From NCBI GenBank assembly GCA_942492375.1, contig CALOEL010000013.1:1-64000 (forward strand): a DNA stretch of 64,000 bases, given 5' to 3'. The stretch comes from JAHEAO01 sp942492375. GTDB taxonomy: Bacteria > Pseudomonadota > Alphaproteobacteria > Rhodobacterales > Rhodobacteraceae. The position numbers and the translations under genes were made by a program. Shown piece by piece: positions 46,601 through 55,204 of this stretch. Each line of letters begins with the position of its first letter. Position 1 is the first letter of the stretch. The notes below the pieces were generated by a model, which saw nothing but the letters and a program-made list of their open reading frames with translations, was not told where the DNA came from and searched no databases.

Positions 46601-46864
46601 ATCGCCGAAGTTCTCACCGATGTTGCACTGCCGTTACGGTCAGCAACCGGACAATCGCTGTCGAATACGGTCCAATCAAATCCGTAGGCTAGTACCTGTC
46701 GGCATGCCGCCTTTCAGGCCGTGTCGGAACTGGCACGATCCGATCCTTGCTTGTCATATTTGCGCCGGATTGGGTGGAGCACTGTTGTGCGACGGTTCAG
46801 ATGAGGATCCATCCGGTTCACTTTACCAGCACCGGTATCCGGCGCCTGCACCCTCTTCGCCTGC

Positions 46865-47420
46865 TTGATCGTGTCCGAACACCGGTACCGACTACCGGGT
46901 TTCGCAATCGGTAGCGAGGCCGCCGAACTTGATCTTGGGAAGAAGGGCTTGGGTGTGCGGTCTGGCCGGCGTGGAGATCTGGGCTTGTCGCGATCAGTTG
47001 CGACCGGGCTGACCGCGAATGGACGTGATGACAAGCTCGCTACTTGCGCGTCTTCAAGGTCTTGGCGACTCATGTACCGCTGTCACGAAACCTCTTGCGG
47101 GTCGACGGACACCGACCCCTGGAACCACATCTGTCGCCGCGTGAACTCGAATGCCTGCCATGGATTGCCGAATGCTCGCCGTCGTGGCCGTGCGCCACGA
47201 TCACTGGCGCGTGCCTCGCAACACACTGTCCGTTGCTATCCCTCGACGAAGCCGTCCGGTCTTCAGGCTCAATGCCTCTCGGGACCAGTCAAGTTGCGTT
47301 ACGCCTTGCCGTGTCGGTTGCTCGCGCGGCGGTTTGTTCTTCGATCCGCTGTACGCCCTGTGTGCCTTGCGCTGGATTTTCGTTCAGCCGCATCGCCGAT
47401 AGCTGGTGTCTCCGTCGTCA
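46865..47420 (+). pseudogene. LuxR/TraR-like quorum-sensing regulator, relic
   Basis: In one frame (47044-47180) the text reads RVFKVLATHVPLSRNLLRVD followed by LSPRELECLPWIAE, the linker and helix-turn-helix opening of LuxR-type autoinducer regulators (LSxRExECLxWxAEG). The rest of the helix-turn-helix is scattered over other frames: ASQHTVRC (47217-47240) and LDEAVRSSGSMPLG (47241-47284). Several indels are needed. The upstream ligand-binding domain is largely unrecognisable. It follows the luxI relic on the same strand, suggesting a lost quorum-sensing pair. The frame-hopping reading is my inference and needs a profile search. Confidence 0.5.
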
Positions 47421-47450
47421 ATTACCGAACGGCCACCACCATCCAGATCC

Positions 47451-48110
47451 TCACAATCGAAAGCCTCGGATCTTCGCAAGCACCCCAAACTGATCCTTGA
47501 CGAAATGTTCCGCATGCGTGCGGACGTCTTGCCCGGCCGTCTCAGCTGGGATCGTCATCGGCGTCAACCGCCTCGGCAACTTCGACCGCCTCGATGCTGA
47601 GGCTGCCAGTTCCTCTTCGCGCCGGATCATATGGGCATAGCTCATCGCCTTGTGCTTCGACGCGTTCGCCTTCACCTTCGTGCCGTCCAGCGCAACATGG
47701 CCCAGCTTGACAAGGCCCGCCGTCGCTGCCAGCCGCAGCACCTGCACGAACAGTTCCGACAACGCCGCCAGATGACGCCGTCGAAACTCCGAGATCGTGC
47801 GGAAGTCCGGACCGTCCAGCGCCACGATCATCATGAAATCAGCCCGCTCCCGGCACGCCCCGGCAATCCGACGCGATGAATAGATCCCAACCGCATAGGA
47901 GTACAAAAGCAGTGCAACCATCATCGCCGGATCGTAGGGAGGCTGACCCTTCGCGCCACGGTAGCTGGCATCGATCGCCGTCAGGTCAAGGCTCTCGCGC
48001 ACAAGATCAACGACAAACCGGGAAAGATGGTCGGCGGGAACAAAATCCTGAACCGACGGCGGAATCAGAAGGGTCTCGTCAAGACGCCAGGCGCGAAATC
48101 TCTTGCTCAT
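47451..48110 (-). pseudogene. IS1182-family transposase, 3'-truncated
   Basis: The ATG at 48110 begins MSKRFRAWRLDETLLIPPSV, then DLTAIDASYRGAKGQPPYDP (the first catalytic region) and GHVALDGTKVKANASKHKAM with HMIRREEELAA, all IS1182-family text. After about residue 175 the sequence is not family-like and the frame stops at 219, whereas complete proteins are about 450-480 residues. The C-terminal DDE half is absent. No inverted repeats were found. This is a scar beside the quorum-sensing relics. Confidence 0.75.
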
Positions 48111-48194
48111 GGGCTATATTCGAATCAGACTCGCCTCCAAACGTCGAGAAAATTTCAATTCTCAGACAAACTCCTAGCGTCTGGCGTTCGTTAA

Positions 48195-48430
48195 CCTGAT
48201 CAAATATGCTTCTCCCCGAGGCGGTACGCGCGGCCTTGGGGCTTAGAAACCCCTCCCTAGCGGCTTGGCACCGGCCGACGCGGTGCCAGGATCCTTCGGC
48301 TTACGGCCGGGGGCATGTGACGCATGTCCAGGTGCCTCGGTGCTAAAGGTCTCAGGGACCGTCTAGGGGGGTTTCTAACCCCCGGCTTGGGGTCGAGATC
48401 TTATATTTTGCGGGGCGTACTGCGGACCAA
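48195..48430. other. structured gene-free region with inverted repeats
   Basis: No gene. TTAGAAACCCCTCCCTAG (48243-48260) is repeated inverted as CTAGGGGGGTTTCTAA (48364-48379) with one or two differences, about 100 bp apart. Between them is a perfect hairpin GGCACCG-N7-CGGTGCC plus further GC-rich dyads. It could be an RNA gene, a transposon end pair or a recombination site. Nature unknown. Confidence 0.4.
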
Positions 48431-48441
48431 GCCGTGGGAAT

Positions 48442-48810
48442 TTGCCGCTATTGCCAGAACCGATCAGTCTCAATCTTGAACCGTCATCGCTGAAATATTC
48501 CGTTTCCGCGATTCTTGCCGGCTTGAACGAGTCCGCGCTTGAGCGTGTCGCTCTGGACGTCATTCGTGAGCAGACCAGCGACAACGCGACGACGATGGAG
48601 CTTCTGCGCGAGGTCGCCAACCTGATGCATACATCGGGTCTGCCCGACACGCAGTTGCTGCCTGCCGCGGCCACCTTCCTTGGCCAGACCGTGGTGAACC
48701 AGGCGTCGAACGCGGCGTTTCAGGACGGCTTCGTTGTCGTCTGCGGGATTTTCCTCCTCGCTCTGATTCCGACTTGGCTGATGTGGCGCGCGGCGTCTTC
48801 GACCGCATAG
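48442..48810 (+). pseudogene. C-terminal fragment of a DHA2-type MFS transporter
   Basis: The last 55 residues (LLPAAATFLGQTVVNQASNA then AFQDGFVVVCGIFLLALIPT and WLMWRAA) resemble the final transmembrane helix region of EmrB/DHA2 multidrug transporters. The remaining 12-13 helices are absent and upstream sequence is unrelated. It is presumably a recombination scar. The assignment is by pattern only. Confidence 0.45.
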
Positions 48811-48919
48811 CGGGGATATCTCCACTATGATGTACCTAAAATTCCGTGACAGAAACCCTTCGCTAACAAGCCGAAAGCGCAATAGCGCCGGCTCGGGTAT
48901 CACCAAGGGAGACATGGAA

Positions 48920-49186
48920 ATGACTGATGTCGACCCAGACGACAAGGAAAACGAACTTCCGATCACGCCAGCGCAATGCCGTATGGCGAGGGCTGGTGTG
49001 CAAATGTCGGTGCGCGAGTTGGCGCATCTGGCTGAGGTTTCCGGTCTTACGGTCACGCGGTTCGAGAACGGCGATGTCACTTGTCCGGTGGAGACGATAT
49101 TGGGACTTATGATGGTGTTGGAGGCGCGCGGTGCACGTTTCTTATCCAATTCGGCAGGAATTGGTGTCATGATAGTAGATCATTAA
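48920..49186 (+). CDS. XRE-family helix-turn-helix regulator
   Basis: 88 residues from the ATG at 48920; AGGGAG lies 8 bp upstream, better spaced than for the ATG at 48914. The helix-turn-helix is QCRMARAGVQMSVRELAHLA then EVSGLTVTRFENGDVTCPVE (residues about 16-55). The C-terminus (ETILGLMMVLEARGARFLSN) resembles DNA-binding antitoxin-like regulators. Its likely targets are nearby promoters; the neighbours are relics, so its original partner may be lost. Confidence 0.75.
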   Translation: MTDVDPDDKENELPITPAQCRMARAGVQMSVRELAHLAEVSGLTVTRFENGDVTCPVETILGLMMVLEARGARFLSNSAGIGVMIVDH

Positions 49187-49219
49187 CGCAAATGCGCAAA
49201 GGCTGGATGCGAGGCTTTT

Positions 49220-49519
49220 ATGATAAGCAACGAGTTCCCCCACGTGCATCCGGCAAAAGACGGCGACCTGCACACGATGCTGCCGGCGGATGCGGTATCG
49301 AAGGTTATCGATCTGGGTTGGGCAGAGCTCCATCCGACGGTGGCTGCCGGCATGATCCCCTAAATCGCAGCCTTGGTCAACGCGCCCAGAGACAACGCGG
49401 AGATCAACTCGGTCCTCGTTCTCCTGCAGCTGGCGTACGATTTCTCGCGTGGCGATTTCACGCGGGCCTCCAATGTCGTTTTTAGACTTAAACCAAGCAA
49501 GGATCCTTCCCGCACCTAA
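49220..49519 (+). pseudogene. DUF5519 (luciferase-family) relic
   Basis: The frame from 49220 reads MISNEFPHVHPAKDGDLHTM then LPADAVSKVIDLGWAELHP and AAGMIP, a stop (TAA), then IAALVNAPRDNAEINSVLVL and YDFSRGDF. It matches the second half of the intact DUF5519 gene at 59004 (REFAHVHPAHDGSSHLMLPP; APRDENEVDVMLRLLTTSWD). The N-terminal 70-80 residues are missing and the internal TAA inactivates it. Its stop overlaps the end of the LysR gene. Confidence 0.72.
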
Positions 49520-50436
49520 TTCGGAGCAAGGCCGAATGCCCGCACCTCGTCCTTGATAATCCCGATCATGCGGTTGAAAGGCGCGGTCCGGGCGATAGAG
49601 TTGCGATAGCTAATGCCGGTGGCGATCCGCCAGTCGTAGCTCGGCACTGGCAGCGCCGCGAGGTCGGATCCGAGGCGGGGATGTAGCAGCGGTTCCGGTA
49701 AGCTGGTCAGGAATCCGTTGTTCCGCACGAGATCGAGCGCCAACGCCAGCGAGTGCGTCGACACGATCGTACGTGGCGACGGCACGTCCGCCTTCTTGAA
49801 CAGAGCCTCGATTCTCCCCAGAGCCAGTGAGTCATAGCTTAGCTGAACCCAGGCGCGCTGCGACAAGTCCGTTTCGCGAACATCCGTCGCGGCAGCGAGC
49901 GGATCGTCTGCCGCTGCGACGATCCTGTTCGACTGATTGTAGAGCGGGATCTCCTGAACCCCGACCGACAGCGTTTCCGCTCCGCTGCGCAGGCCGCCGA
50001 AATAGGCGCCAATCTCACCTGTGTTGAGCGCCGGTAACATGATCGCGCCAACGCCGGTCCGCACGGATATCTGCAGGTTCGGAAACTCGTTGGAAAGCCG
50101 CGCGAGCACGTGAGCCATGAACGCGGCCTCATAGGTCGGGCCGACGCCGATCCGCAACGCGCCTCGCGCCCCGTTGCGGGTGGCCGTGAGATCGAAGAGC
50201 GCGCTGTCCCATTGCATCTCGATCTCTCGCGCCCGGGTATAGAATGCCTGTCCGGCCTGGGTCAGGGTGACGCCACGCGACGAGCGTTCGAAAAGCGCCG
50301 CGCCGAGATGGAGCTCAAGCTCGCGCAGCGACTTGGAGAGGGCCGGCTGGCTGATGTTCAGGTGCCGTGCCGCTGCCTGAACACTGCCCAGTTCGGCGGT
50401 GGCGAGGAAGTGTTTCAGGCGCCAGATGTGATCCAT
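49516..50436 (-). CDS. LysR-type transcriptional regulator
   Basis: 306 residues. The N-terminal winged helix reads WRLKHFLATAELGSVQAAAR and LNISQPALSKSLRELELHLG (residues 4-45), and a periplasmic-binding-like effector domain fills the rest. The ATG at 50436 diverges from the sulfatase gene. A perfect TATAAC-N5-GTTATA dyad containing a T-N11-A motif starts 2 bp upstream of its start codon and is probably its autoregulatory site. It is likely an activator of the sulfatase/ABC operon, induced by a sulfated sugar or a breakdown product. Confidence 0.88.
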   Translation of the reverse strand: MDHIWRLKHFLATAELGSVQAAARHLNISQPALSKSLRELELHLGAALFERSSRGVTLTQAGQAFYTRAREIEMQWDSALFDLTATRNGARGALRIGVGPTYEAAFMAHVLARLSNEFPNLQISVRTGVGAIMLPALNTGEIGAYFGGLRSGAETLSVGVQEIPLYNQSNRIVAAADDPLAAATDVRETDLSQRAWVQLSYDSLALGRIEALFKKADVPSPRTIVSTHSLALALDLVRNNGFLTSLPEPLLHPRLGSDLAALPVPSYDWRIATGISYRNSIARTAPFNRMIGIIKDEVRAFGLAPN

Positions 50437-50437
50437 T

Positions 50438-50454
50438 TATAACTCCGGGTTATA
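50438..50454. promoter_or_regulatory. LysR operator (T-N11-A dyad)
   Basis: TATAAC-TCCGG-GTTATA is a perfect 6-bp dyad with 5-bp spacer, containing TAACTCCGGGTTA (T-N11-A). It sits directly beside the LysR start and about 80 bp before the sulfatase start, the usual position for a LysR recognition site. Confidence 0.6.
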
Positions 50455-50532
50455 CCTACTATGCACAAAAATATTAGCCCCGCGAGGACGAACCGTCTAG
50501 ACTCACATCGTTCGTAAGAAAGTGGGTTCTTG

Positions 50533-52059
50533 ATGCGCGCCGTTTTTGTTTTGTTCGATTCACTCAACCGTCTCGCGCTTGGTTGCTATGGCGGAGCGGC
50601 GATTGCGACACCTAACTTCGATCGCTTCGCCCAGCGGGCCGTGACCTTCGACAATCATTATGTCGGCTCGCTGCCCTGCATGCCGGCCCGGCGTGACATG
50701 CATACGGGTAGGCTGAACTTCATGCACCGCTCCTGGGGTCCGCTCGAACCTTTCGACAATTCGATGCCCGATATCTTGAAGAACGCAGGCGTGCACACAC
50801 ATCTCATCAGCGACCACTTCCACTACTACGAGGATGGCGGCGCGACGTATCACAGCCGCTATAAAACCTGGGAGTTCATTCGCGGACAGGAATACGACCC
50901 GTGGATCGCGATGGTGCAACCGCCTTTGGAGCGCTTCAAGGAAATGTATTCCGACAAGCACTACAACGTGCCGACGGAACCGAAGCGGCGGCAGCATCAA
51001 GTCAATCGCGAAAAGATACGAATGGAGGAGGATTTTCCCGGCCCGGCGTGCTTCGCGCGCGCCTTTGCCTTCCTCGACGACAACCGCATGGCGGACAACT
51101 GGTTTCTGCAGCTCGAATGCTTCGATCCGCACGAGCCGTTCTTCGCGCCCGAGAAATACCGTCAGGAGTACACGACGGGCTACAATGGCTCGATCCTCGA
51201 CTGGCCGAAATACGCGCCGGTCAAGGAAAGCCCGGACGAGATCGCGGAGATCCGGGCGAACTACGCCGCTCTCGTGGCCATGTGCGACGCCTATTTCGGC
51301 AAGCTTCTGGACTATTTCGATGAGCACGATCTCTGGTCCGATACCTGCCTCGTGCTTACGACCGATCACGGTTTCCTGCTGAGCGAGCATGACTGGTGGG
51401 GAAAGAACCTGACGCCATATTACGAGGAGATCTCGCATATTCCGCTGATCGTCCACCATCCGGACTATGCCGCAAAGGCGGGGACACGGATTGCGACGCT
51501 GAGCCAGACCACCGACCTCATGCCGACGTTCCTCGAGGTCTTCGGGCATTCCGTGCCGAAGGAAGTCACCGGCAGGTCGGTCCTGTCGCTGATCGACGGA
51601 AAACCCGGCCCCGAGGCGGTGATCTTCGGGATGTTCGGCGGTCCGGTTGGCGTGACCGATGGCGAATACAGTTTCTTCCGCTATCCGGCGAACCTGTTCG
51701 ACGAGCAGCTTGGCGAATACACCCTGATGCCCACGCACATGACAGGGTTCTTCGGGCCGGACGAGCTCGCGACCGGGCAGATGGTCGGCCCCTTCGATTT
51801 CTCAAAGGGGCAAAGGCTTCTGCGCTATGATGCGCTCAACTCCGCGCGACGGCCTCCGGGGCTTGACGGAACCAAGTTCGGAGCTTTCGAATCCACCATC
51901 TATCACAATGCGTCGGACCCCAATCAGCTTCGTCCAATATCCGACGCCGCGATCGAGGCGCGACTGAACACGGAGATCGTGAGGCTCCTGAAGGCGCACG
52001 ATGCGCCACCCGAATACTTCAACTGGATCGGCCTCGCCGAGGGCGCGGACGTGAACTGA
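50533..52059 (+). CDS. sulfatase (formylglycine-type)
   Basis: 508 residues from ATG at 50533. The formylglycine signature C-x-P-x-R is visible as LPCMPARRDMHTGRL with Cys near residue 49, which needs maturation by FGE or anSME (not in the window). Metal-ligand Asp/Asn regions are VLFDSLNRLALGCYGG near residue 8 and LVLTTDHGFLLSEHDWWGKN near 278. No signal peptide is visible, so it is cytoplasmic, acting on a substrate imported by the ABC system just downstream. Probable substrate: a sulfated mono- or oligosaccharide or a polyol sulfate. It is the first gene of a six-gene rightward cluster. Confidence 0.88.
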   Translation: MRAVFVLFDSLNRLALGCYGGAAIATPNFDRFAQRAVTFDNHYVGSLPCMPARRDMHTGRLNFMHRSWGPLEPFDNSMPDILKNAGVHTHLISDHFHYYEDGGATYHSRYKTWEFIRGQEYDPWIAMVQPPLERFKEMYSDKHYNVPTEPKRRQHQVNREKIRMEEDFPGPACFARAFAFLDDNRMADNWFLQLECFDPHEPFFAPEKYRQEYTTGYNGSILDWPKYAPVKESPDEIAEIRANYAALVAMCDAYFGKLLDYFDEHDLWSDTCLVLTTDHGFLLSEHDWWGKNLTPYYEEISHIPLIVHHPDYAAKAGTRIATLSQTTDLMPTFLEVFGHSVPKEVTGRSVLSLIDGKPGPEAVIFGMFGGPVGVTDGEYSFFRYPANLFDEQLGEYTLMPTHMTGFFGPDELATGQMVGPFDFSKGQRLLRYDALNSARRPPGLDGTKFGAFESTIYHNASDPNQLRPISDAAIEARLNTEIVRLLKAHDAPPEYFNWIGLAEGADVN

Positions 52060-52086
52060 AAGACGAATAACGGGAGGAACCGAAAA

Positions 52087-53403
52087 GTGAAGAGAACAGC
52101 ATTCAGCATTGCAACCGGTCTTCTGGCGCTGGCAGTCGTCATGCCGGCGCACGCCAAAGATCAGCGGGACATCACCATGGCGATTAACCAGTCTCCCTGG
52201 CTGAATTCCTTCGTCGCCATGGTCGATCTCTACGAGGAGGAAACCGGGAACGTCGTCAATCTTGACGTCAATCCGTTCGGGGGACTGCTGGAAAAGATCC
52301 GGAACTCGGTGCGTGGCTCCGAAGGCACCTACGATCTTGTCAACATCAACTCGCTCTGGCTGTCCGAGATCTATTCCGGCGGCTTCCTCGCCCCGCTTGG
52401 CGAGGTGCAGGAAGGCTACACGCTTCAGGATGGCGTCCTGAGCTACGGCGCGACCACGAATTGGGATGCGGCGGTCGGGTCATTCTCGCCGGACGGCGCG
52501 CTGATGGGTGTGCCGGTCAACGGTAACGTCCAGGTCCTCTATTACAACCAGGCGATCTATGACGAACTCGGCCTGTCGATTCCCGACACATGGGACGACC
52601 TTTATGCGAACGCTAAAAAAATCGAAGAGGCCAAGGGCATTTACGGCTTCGTTCCGCGCGCGGCTCGCGATTCGATCGTCTACAATATCACCCCCTACAT
52701 CTTCAGCCACGATGCCGCGTTTTTCCGGGTGACGGGCCCGGGACAGGCCGCGATCGGGCTGAATACGACCGAGGGGCTTGCGGCGCTGAAAACCTATCTG
52801 AAGATGTCAGGGGAGGATGTTGCTCCGCCGAATCCCGGTGCCATCGCGCAGGGTGAGCTTATCCAGCTTCTGTCCACCGGCAAAGCCGCGCAGGCGATCG
52901 CAGTGATCGCCGCTTGGGGCGCGCTGGAAAACCCCAACGAGTCCCGGGTTGTCGGCCAGATGTCGGCATCGTTGATCCCCGCTGGTCCGGGCGGAACACA
53001 CGCGTCGAGCGCCGGTCACTGGGTCGCGGGTATCCCCAAGAACGTGTCGGCGGAGCGCCAGCGCGCAGCGCTGGCCTTTTTGGACTGGTTCCAGTCCCAG
53101 GCGCTCCAAGTGAAGTATGTCGAAGCCGGAGGCGTACCCGTGCGGGGCGATCTGGCGGAAACCGGTCTGGGGGCGAACAACTCTTACCGTTTCCTTGGGG
53201 CCTATTCGGCAAATGCGGCAAATGCGGTGATGGGTCTGCCTTTCGCGGCCGCCGCCGAAGCATCCGACGCGATGGCCCTGCACTTCAACCGGGCCGTCAT
53301 CGGGGAGGAAAGCCCCGAGGTGGCGCTCAATGCGGCGGCCGAGGCCCTGGCGGGCATACTTGAGCGGAACGGCTTTACCGTCACCCGCCAGCCAGACCTC
53401 TGA
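52087..53403 (+). CDS. ABC transporter solute-binding protein (sugar type)
   Basis: 438 residues from GTG at 52087 with GGGAGGAACC upstream. The signal peptide is MKRTAFSIATGLLALAVVMP with cleavage after AHA. The mature part has family 1 solute-binding text: MAINQSPWLNSFVAMVDLYE near residue 35, SLWLSEIYSGGFLAPLGEVQ near 95, and VNGNVQVLYYNQAIYDELGL. It is followed by two permeases and an ATPase, a CUT1-type importer. The binding partner is inferred to be a sulfated sugar because the operon opens with a sulfatase. Confidence 0.85.
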   Translation: MKRTAFSIATGLLALAVVMPAHAKDQRDITMAINQSPWLNSFVAMVDLYEEETGNVVNLDVNPFGGLLEKIRNSVRGSEGTYDLVNINSLWLSEIYSGGFLAPLGEVQEGYTLQDGVLSYGATTNWDAAVGSFSPDGALMGVPVNGNVQVLYYNQAIYDELGLSIPDTWDDLYANAKKIEEAKGIYGFVPRAARDSIVYNITPYIFSHDAAFFRVTGPGQAAIGLNTTEGLAALKTYLKMSGEDVAPPNPGAIAQGELIQLLSTGKAAQAIAVIAAWGALENPNESRVVGQMSASLIPAGPGGTHASSAGHWVAGIPKNVSAERQRAALAFLDWFQSQALQVKYVEAGGVPVRGDLAETGLGANNSYRFLGAYSANAANAVMGLPFAAAAEASDAMALHFNRAVIGEESPEVALNAAAEALAGILERNGFTVTRQPDL

Positions 53404-53435
53404 GCCACTTCGCTAGCGCCTCTGGACGGAACCAG

Positions 53436-54356
53436 ATGAACACCATGATCAAACCGGGTGTCGTAATTCGTCGGAACAAGCGATGGCTGGTGCTGTCGCT
53501 TGCGCCCGTCGCGGTGTTCTTCCTGGTTCTGTCCGGGTTTCCGGTGCTGAACCTTCTGGGTCTGAGCTTCTTCGATGTGGAATGGCGTGAAGGCGCGGCC
53601 GAGTTCAACTATATCGGTCTGGAGAACTACCGCCGGCTCTTCCTGGAGGAAACGATATACTGGGCGGGGGTGCGCAACACGCTCGTCTTTGCGGTGACCG
53701 TCGTGACCTGCCAGATGGTCCTCGGGTTTTCGATGGCGCTGGCCGTGAAGCGGGCGGGGTCGGTCGGGCGAACGATCCTGACCGGCATCTTCCTCCTGCC
53801 GATCGTGATCCCCCCAATCGTCATTGGCACGATGTGGCGTCTGGTCATGGGGCGCGAGTTCGGGCTGGCGAACACGCTGCTTCGTTGGTTCGGTCTGAAC
53901 GAGGTCGATTGGCTCGGAAACCCTGACATCGCGCTCGCATCGGTGATGTTCGTGGACATCTGGCACTGGACGCCTTTCGTCTTTCTTCTCATGCTCGCCG
54001 GTCTGGAGTCGCTTGACGAGGAAGTTCTGGACGCGGCCCGATTGGATGTGACCGGCTTCTGGCAGGAGGTGCGCCATATCGTGCTGCCGCTGATGCTGCC
54101 TACGATCCTCATCACGGTGATTTTTCGGGTCATCCTGTCGTTCAAGGTCTTCGACGAGGTCTATCTGCTGACATCAGGCGGGCCAGGCACGGCCACGGAG
54201 GTCGTTAACTTTTCGATTTACCGTACCTTCTTCCGGCAGGATCAGGTCGGGTACGGTTCGGCGATGTCGGTGGTCACATTGTTTGCCATAGCGCTCACGA
54301 TCATCCTCGCGCGCGGAGTGCTGGCCCGCCGCAGGAACGCGGAGGAGGCAGAATGA
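53436..54356 (+). CDS. ABC transporter permease (MalF/UgpA-like)
   Basis: 306 residues, six predicted membrane helices, for example VLSLAPVAVFFLVLSGFPVL, TVVTCQMVLGFSMALAVK, ILTGIFLLPIVIPPIVIG and VVTLFAIALTIILARGVLAR. The coupling EAA loop is DEEVLDAARLDVTGFWQEVR followed by HIVLPLM. It is the first permease of the importer and ends in ATGA overlapping the second permease. The family transports sugars, glycerol phosphate or oligosaccharides. Confidence 0.85.
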   Translation: MNTMIKPGVVIRRNKRWLVLSLAPVAVFFLVLSGFPVLNLLGLSFFDVEWREGAAEFNYIGLENYRRLFLEETIYWAGVRNTLVFAVTVVTCQMVLGFSMALAVKRAGSVGRTILTGIFLLPIVIPPIVIGTMWRLVMGREFGLANTLLRWFGLNEVDWLGNPDIALASVMFVDIWHWTPFVFLLMLAGLESLDEEVLDAARLDVTGFWQEVRHIVLPLMLPTILITVIFRVILSFKVFDEVYLLTSGGPGTATEVVNFSIYRTFFRQDQVGYGSAMSVVTLFAIALTIILARGVLARRRNAEEAE

Positions 54357-55183
54357 CCCTGCGCCGAACCTCGGGTCGCGTTGCGGCAAATGTTTTGGTC
54401 TGGGGCTATGCGGCAATGATTCTGCTGCCGACACTTTGGGTGTTATCCAATGCCTTCAAATACAAGATCGATATCATAACGGGCGCGACGCTCAGCCCGG
54501 TCACCTGGAGCAATTTCGAGCAGCTTCTGTTTTCGCGCCAGTCCCAATTCCTGTGGAACCTGCTCAACAGTGCCTTTGTCGCGGTCAGTTCAACCGCGAT
54601 CGTCATCGTTATTGCCACGATGGCCGCCTTTACACTCGGCCGCTTGAGAGTACCCGGGTGGGTTCGCTGGCCGATCCTGGGCTGGGCACTGTTGTTCCAA
54701 ATGCTTCCCACGCTCACCTTCGTGGGTTCCTGGTATGTCATGTGGTCGGCGATCGGACTGCACGGAACCTATATCTCGGTCATCCTGACCCATGTCGTGC
54801 ATAATCTGCCGATGGGCCTGTTCCTGATGCTGAGCTTCATGTCCGCATTGCCGCACGAGATCTTTCAAGCTGCGCGCATGGACGGATGCTCGAACAGCCA
54901 GATGTTCTGGCGGGTGGCCTTCCCGCTGGTGCGGGGTGGAATGATCGCGGCGACGGCGCTGATCTTCATCTTTTCCTGGAGCGACTTCGCCATCGCTTTG
55001 ACGCTGACCTCGCCGGCGACGATGACGGCTCCGGTCGCCATCGCAACCTTCGCGCAGGAATACGACATCCGCTATGGCGAGATGGCCGCCGGGACTCTCT
55101 TGTCAATCGTCCCGGCGCTGATCCTGATCCTCGTCGGCCAGCGATTTATCGTCCGCGGGCTTCTGGCAGGCGCAGTCAAGTAG
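54353..55183 (+). CDS. ABC transporter permease (MalG/UgpE-like)
   Basis: 276 residues. Helices include ANVLVWGYAAMILLPTLWVL, AIVIVIATMAAFTLGRLRV and WPILGWALLFQMLPTLTFVG. The EAA loop is PHEIFQAARMDGCSNSQMFW followed by RVAFPLVRGGMIA. It overlaps the first permease by 4 bp, and the ATPase gene starts 22 bp after its stop. It pairs with the first permease to form the channel. Confidence 0.85.
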   Translation: MTLRRTSGRVAANVLVWGYAAMILLPTLWVLSNAFKYKIDIITGATLSPVTWSNFEQLLFSRQSQFLWNLLNSAFVAVSSTAIVIVIATMAAFTLGRLRVPGWVRWPILGWALLFQMLPTLTFVGSWYVMWSAIGLHGTYISVILTHVVHNLPMGLFLMLSFMSALPHEIFQAARMDGCSNSQMFWRVAFPLVRGGMIAATALIFIFSWSDFAIALTLTSPATMTAPVAIATFAQEYDIRYGEMAAGTLLSIVPALILILVGQRFIVRGLLAGAVK

Positions 55184-55204
55184 ACACGGAGAGAAGGGAA
55201 TCTC

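Noticed and set aside
46865..47500. 211-codon plus-strand open frame as an intact gene
   Set aside because: No consistent family in that frame; LuxR-like text is split over other frames, so a relic is the better reading.
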